From the NCBI GenBank assembly GCA_046704785.1, contig JBJKRF010000031.1, positions 1 to 9,204 of the forward strand: a stretch of DNA of 9,204 nt. Direction: 5' to 3'. The DNA is from JBJKRF01 sp046704785. Its GTDB lineage: Bacteria > Chloroflexota > Anaerolineae > Anaerolineales > Villigracilaceae. Made by a program: the position numbers and the translations under genes. Below the pieces are notes generated by a model. The model was not told where the DNA came from. It ran no database searches and saw only the letters and a list, made by a program, of their open reading frames with translations. This document shows, one piece after another, positions 6,850 to 9,204 of this stretch (its first letter is position 1; the number at the start of each line of letters is the position of its first letter).

Positions 6850-6897
6850 AGCCGACAGCGTTGATTTCATCTCGATCGATTGAAATTTGTGTCGGCT
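6850..6897 (-). promoter_or_regulatory. hairpin directly before the ribosome binding site of the membrane-anchored protein
   Basis: On the minus strand, AGCCGACA (6897-6890) pairs with TGTCGGCT (6857-6850), 8 bp. Inside, ATTTCA (6886-6881) pairs with TGAAAT (6869-6864), 6 bp, separated by a 3/6 internal loop. The apical loop contains the palindrome TCGATCGA. The hairpin ends 3 bases before GGAGGG of the gene starting at 6836. It has no T-run, so it is not a terminator. It may be a translational control element, an mRNA stabiliser or a protein-binding dyad. Confidence 0.5.
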
Positions 6898-6908
6898 TTC
6901 ACAAAATT

Positions 6909-6914
6909 AGTATA
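6909..6914 (-). promoter_or_regulatory. candidate -10 box for the membrane-anchored protein gene
   Basis: The minus strand reads TATACT at 6914-6909 (5 of 6 to consensus). No good -35 hexamer lies 16-18 bases upstream. If used, transcription would start near 6902 and the transcript would begin with the hairpin at 6897-6850. The 128-base AT-rich gap after mutY makes a separate promoter reasonable, but read-through from mutY is not excluded because no terminator is seen between them. Confidence 0.35.
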
Positions 6915-6964
6915 GTCGGGTTATGCGAAATTTACCTTTCGTTCCCCACTCAATTTAATAACAC

Positions 6965-8008
6965 TTATGAAAGTCCGCTGACCAAGAGGGCGATTCGCCG
7001 GTCCACTTTGCCCATCGGATACTTCCCTAATTCTTCGATGGAAATCCATTGCAAGGTTTCCTCGGCAGGCAACGCGACCAATTCACAGCAGTAGGCGTGT
7101 TCCGTTAGCGTGAAGTGGGTGTAGGCGTGTTCGACGAGGCCTAACGGCGCGCCCGGACTCACCCGCAGCTTGTATTCCGTTTCGATGGCGGCGACCAGGG
7201 CTTCCGGGGAGTCAGCCTCCACCTGCGCGGCGGGGAATTCCCACATCCTGGCCAGCAGTCCTTTGGCGGGTCGCTGCGCGAGCAGGACGTTTCCATCCTG
7301 GATGATCACAGCCGCTGCTTTGACGCGGTGCGGCACAGGGGCTTTGGGCTTCCTGACTGGGCGTTGCTCCTGCAAACCCAGGGCGCGCGCTTTGCAGATC
7401 GCGTTGAGTGGGCACAACAGGCACAGGGGATTCTTCGGCAGGCAAATCGTCGCGCCCAGGTCCATCAGCGCCTGGTTGTAGTCGCCGGCATGGCCTCGGG
7501 GCAGATGCTGCTCGGCCAGGGCCCATAGCGTTCGTTCACCTGTTGCGCTGTCTGCGGCTTCTTGCACATCAAACACGCGCGAAAATACGCGCTTGAGATT
7601 GCCGTCCAGGGTGGCTACGTCCTGTCCGAAGGCGATGGAGGCGATGGCCCGCGCGGTGTAGCGACCGATTCCGGGCAGTATGAGCAGTGTGGAGACTTGT
7701 TGGGGGAGTTGCCCGTCGAATTCGGCGACGATGATTTTGGCGGCCCGATGCAGATTGCGAGCGCGGCTGTAGTAGCCCAGCCCTTCCCAGGCGGTCAGTA
7801 CGTTTTGCTGGGGCGCCTGGGCCAGGGCCTGGATGGTGGGGAAGCGTTCCATCCAGCGTTCGAAATAGGGGATGACAGACTCGACGCGCGTCTGTTGGAG
7901 CATGATTTCGGAAACCCAGATGGCATACGAATCAGGCTGCCCGCGCCAGGGAAGGACGCGGGCATGGGTATCGTACCAGGCGAGTATACGCTCAGAGAAA
8001 TCGGACAT
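6965..8008 (-). CDS. mutY: A/G-specific adenine glycosylase MutY
   Basis: Removes adenine mispaired with 8-oxoguanine, starting base-excision repair. From ATG 8008 it has 347 residues, as in typical MutY. Numbered from there: E34 in SEIMLQQT is the catalytic glutamate, GLGYYSRARNL follows, LPGIGRYTA is the helix-hairpin-helix, and D135 in TLDGN is the catalytic aspartate. The iron-sulfur loop C189-x6-C196-x2-C199-x5-C205 is complete. The spacing of E34, D135 and C189 equals that of E. coli MutY. The C-terminal NUDIX-like domain recognises 8-oxoG and contains HRVKAAAVI, MWEFPAA and HAYTHFTL. GTG at 8035 is in frame and would add nine residues, starting 2 bases after the upstream stop. The ATG fits the family start better but has no clear Shine-Dalgarno, so translational coupling to the preceding gene is likely. 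It is the last gene of a three-gene unit. Confidence 0.95.
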   Translation of the reverse strand: MSDFSERILAWYDTHARVLPWRGQPDSYAIWVSEIMLQQTRVESVIPYFERWMERFPTIQALAQAPQQNVLTAWEGLGYYSRARNLHRAAKIIVAEFDGQLPQQVSTLLILPGIGRYTARAIASIAFGQDVATLDGNLKRVFSRVFDVQEAADSATGERTLWALAEQHLPRGHAGDYNQALMDLGATICLPKNPLCLLCPLNAICKARALGLQEQRPVRKPKAPVPHRVKAAAVIIQDGNVLLAQRPAKGLLARMWEFPAAQVEADSPEALVAAIETEYKLRVSPGAPLGLVEHAYTHFTLTEHAYCCELVALPAEETLQWISIEELGKYPMGKVDRRIALLVSGLS

Positions 8009-8037
8009 GCTGGAGGCGCGTGACGAATCCGCCACCG

Positions 8038-8340
8038 TTAGAACTGGAAGCCTCCCTTGGCGGGAACCACCTTATAGGAGTAGTTGCGCACGAAGGCAAA
8101 AAGCTGATCGCGCAGTTTGCTCCAATCGGCGGAACCCAGGATGCGCTGCGCGTCTGGCAGGTCGGGAGCCAGCATGGCGACCATGATTTGTGGATATTCG
8201 CCGTAAATCGTGGCCCAGGCTTCCGTAGGTTCCAGGCCCAGGTGCTGCACGCCAGGAATGAATTCTCCGATCACAAATTCGAAATATTCTTGTTCGCGGT
8301 CTGGGGCTATATCCCAGGTCATCAGTAACTTAACAGCCAT
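8038..8340 (-). CDS. conserved-looking small protein of unknown function (100 residues)
   Basis: I do not recognise a named family. The protein starts MAVKLLMTWDIAPDREQEYF and ends KVVPAKGGFQF. Alternating hydrophobic strands and amphipathic helices (strand about 3-9, helix 13-27, strands 36-56, helix 62-85, strand 87-93) suggest a ferredoxin-like or dimeric alpha-beta barrel fold, as in NIPSNAP/EthD/ABM-type small proteins; that is inference from pattern only. There is no signal peptide, cysteine or metal motif. GGGAG (8348-8344) lies 3 bases before the ATG and overlaps the stop of the preceding gene, 7 bases away. The stop lies 2 bases before the alternative GTG start of mutY. It is therefore almost certainly cotranscribed with its neighbours. 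The packing argues that it is a real gene despite its size. Confidence 0.83.
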   Translation of the reverse strand: MAVKLLMTWDIAPDREQEYFEFVIGEFIPGVQHLGLEPTEAWATIYGEYPQIMVAMLAPDLPDAQRILGSADWSKLRDQLFAFVRNYSYKVVPAKGGFQF

Positions 8341-8347
8341 AATCTCC

Positions 8348-8995
8348 CTACCCGCCGGCTACCTCGAGCACAACAACTTTGGTCTCCTGCGGTAAGCTGG
8401 AGCGCGTGACCTTGATGGAGGCCTGGGGCTCCGACCCTGCCAGTCCCATTTCTTTCAAAAACTTGGCCAATGGTTCGAGTGGTATTTTGCAGGCTTTGAG
8501 GCCGTAGTGCATCGGGATCACAATACTGGGTTCCAACAACGAAATGACCTCCGCCGCTTTGGCGGCGTTCAGGCTGCCGCCACCACCCACCGGCACGAGC
8601 GCAACATGCACCGTTCCCAGCGCCTCGATTTCGGTCTGTGTGGGAACCTGGAGCAGGTCGCCCAGATGGACGATGTTCAGTCCGTCATAGTCGAAGACGT
8701 ATAAGGTGTTGCGGGGCTTATCGGCGTTTTTCTTTCCGTTGGAATCGGTTTGTACACCCGTAATGAATACCCCGCCAATCTCGAATTCACCGGGGCCGTT
8801 GATCTGGTGTGAGACCCCTTTTACGCCGTTGATGGAATTATGTCCGGGTGTGTCATGGCTTATCGTTACAATATCTGCCCGCAGTTTGAGCGGTTCGTAT
8901 CCGACCGTATTGCTATCAAAAGGGTCCGTTACCACCGTCGCCATGCTGCGCTCGGTGAGACGGAAACAGGAGTGTCCGTACCAGGTAATTTCCAT
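8348..8995 (-). CDS. UlaG-like metallo-beta-lactamase-fold protein with altered metal motif
   Basis: A 215-residue protein of the COG2220 (UlaG/UPF0173-like) branch of the metallo-beta-lactamase fold. MEITWYGHSCFRL at the N-terminus, VVTDPF (21-26), GPGEFEIGGVFITG (67-80), HLGDL (110-114, D113) and IPMHYG (160-165, H163) are typical. The core zinc motif, normally HxHxDH, reads H47-D-T49-P-G51-H52, so the second His and the Asp ligand are replaced by Thr and Gly. The reading frame is intact and the rest is well conserved, so this does not look like decay. Either this lineage binds metal differently or it has lost hydrolase activity. No substrate can be named. GGAGG lies 13 bases before the ATG, a rather long spacing. 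It is the first gene of the unit that includes the 100-residue protein and mutY. Confidence 0.88.
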   Translation of the reverse strand: MEITWYGHSCFRLTERSMATVVTDPFDSNTVGYEPLKLRADIVTISHDTPGHNSINGVKGVSHQINGPGEFEIGGVFITGVQTDSNGKKNADKPRNTLYVFDYDGLNIVHLGDLLQVPTQTEIEALGTVHVALVPVGGGGSLNAAKAAEVISLLEPSIVIPMHYGLKACKIPLEPLAKFLKEMGLAGSEPQASIKVTRSSLPQETKVVVLEVAGG

Positions 8996-9019
8996 AGTGA
9001 TGTTCCAACCTCCACGATA

Positions 9020-9048
9020 ATTATACCCGTATCTCCTCCGGCTCTCCA
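9020..9048 (-). promoter_or_regulatory. sigma70-type promoter for the MBL-protein/mutY unit
   Basis: On the minus strand TGGAGA (9048-9043; 4 of 6) and TATAAT (9025-9020; exact consensus) are separated by 17 bases. Transcription would start near 9013, leaving a leader of only about 18 bases to the ATG at 8995. The GGAGG at 9013-9009 would then lie at the very 5' end of the message. Confidence 0.65.
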
Positions 9049-9087
9049 GTTACCCCTACAAATTACAGATCCGTTTTATTCCAGCAA

Positions 9088-9101
9088 TTCCAAATTTGGA
9101 A
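9088..9101. promoter_or_regulatory. 14-base perfect palindrome TTCCAAATTTGGAA
   Basis: A perfect 14-base palindrome lies 40 bases upstream of the -35 box of the minus-strand unit. Its size and position suit a dimeric activator or repressor site, but no regulator gene is near and AT-rich palindromes of this size can arise by chance. Confidence 0.35.
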
Positions 9102-9114
9102 CCAGTGAATTTAA

Positions 9115-9138
9115 CGCAAAGCCGCCAAGACGCCAAGT
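9115..9138. repeat. three tandem 8-base units of CGCnAAGn type
   Basis: CGCAAAGC, CGCCAAGA and CGCCAAGT follow each other directly, then a run of T. This resembles dispersed intergenic repeats built of CGCAAAG or CGAAGGA units and may be related in kind to the 9-base units at 3658-3742. The rest of 8996-9204 has no gene I can support; ORFs on either strand there look like chance. Confidence 0.5.
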
Positions 9139-9204
9139 TTTTTCGACTTTTCCCCATAAAATCGACGGAAAGGCCGATTAGCCTCACAACGGAGCAAATT
9201 TCTT

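Noticed and set aside
7562..8023. 153-codon plus-strand open frame opposite mutY
   Set aside because: Gly-rich shadow translation antisense to all the catalytic motifs of MutY.
9112..9138. Resemblance of ACGCAAAGCC to a segment of the GEMM c-di-GMP riboswitch
   Set aside because: The short match is part of a simple CGCnAAGn tandem repeat. The other conserved GEMM segments, the GNRA tetraloop and the receptor stem are not visible on either side.

Overview
The window looks like a chromosomal segment of a free-living bacterium, most likely a Chloroflexota (Anaerolineae-type) relative. That placement is inferred from the style of the genes: a 7TM/PAS/GAF/GGDEF sensor, a single RNase J, an altered UlaG-like metallo-beta-lactamase-fold protein beside mutY, and a membrane-anchored protein with a Pro/Thr/Ser linker. 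No rRNA or other phylogenetic marker is present to prove it. Six protein genes are supported. There is no tRNA, rRNA, CRISPR array, transposase or phage gene.

Layout. Positions 1-310 hold no convincing gene but carry several short dyads upstream of a large + strand gene (311-3625). That gene encodes a membrane-bound sensor diguanylate cyclase: 7TM, four PAS, GAF, coiled coil, GGEEF. A 588-base gap follows (3626-4213). It contains an 85-base imperfect inverted repeat built from 9-base units, a near-consensus sigma70 promoter (3853-3881), and a roughly 325-base leader with several hairpins. The leader leads into an RNase J gene (4214-5851), which ends in a strong symmetrical terminator (5851-5888) that can also serve the convergent gene on the other side.

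From 5916 to the right end everything is on the minus strand. Reading in the direction of transcription from about 9013, a sigma70-like promoter drives a tightly packed set: an UlaG-like MBL-fold protein with an altered metal motif (8995-8348), a 100-residue protein of unknown function (8340-8038), and the adenine glycosylase mutY (8008-6965). Gaps are 7 bases and 2-29 bases. After a 128-base gap holding a possible promoter and a hairpin, a lower-GC gene (6836-5916) encodes a two-helix membrane protein with a glycine zipper, a low-complexity linker and an unrecognised extracytoplasmic domain.

How the genes relate. The diguanylate cyclase makes c-di-GMP in response to membrane or cytoplasmic signals. 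RNase J processes RNA. MutY protects against 8-oxoguanine mispairs. These are housekeeping or signalling functions, and I see no coherent multi-gene novel system. The points most worth a second look are the long structured leader of the RNase J gene, the dyad sitting on its -35 box, the altered metal-binding motif of the MBL protein, the hairpin abutting the ribosome binding site of the membrane-anchored protein, and the repeated TTGGGCA motif before the cyclase gene.
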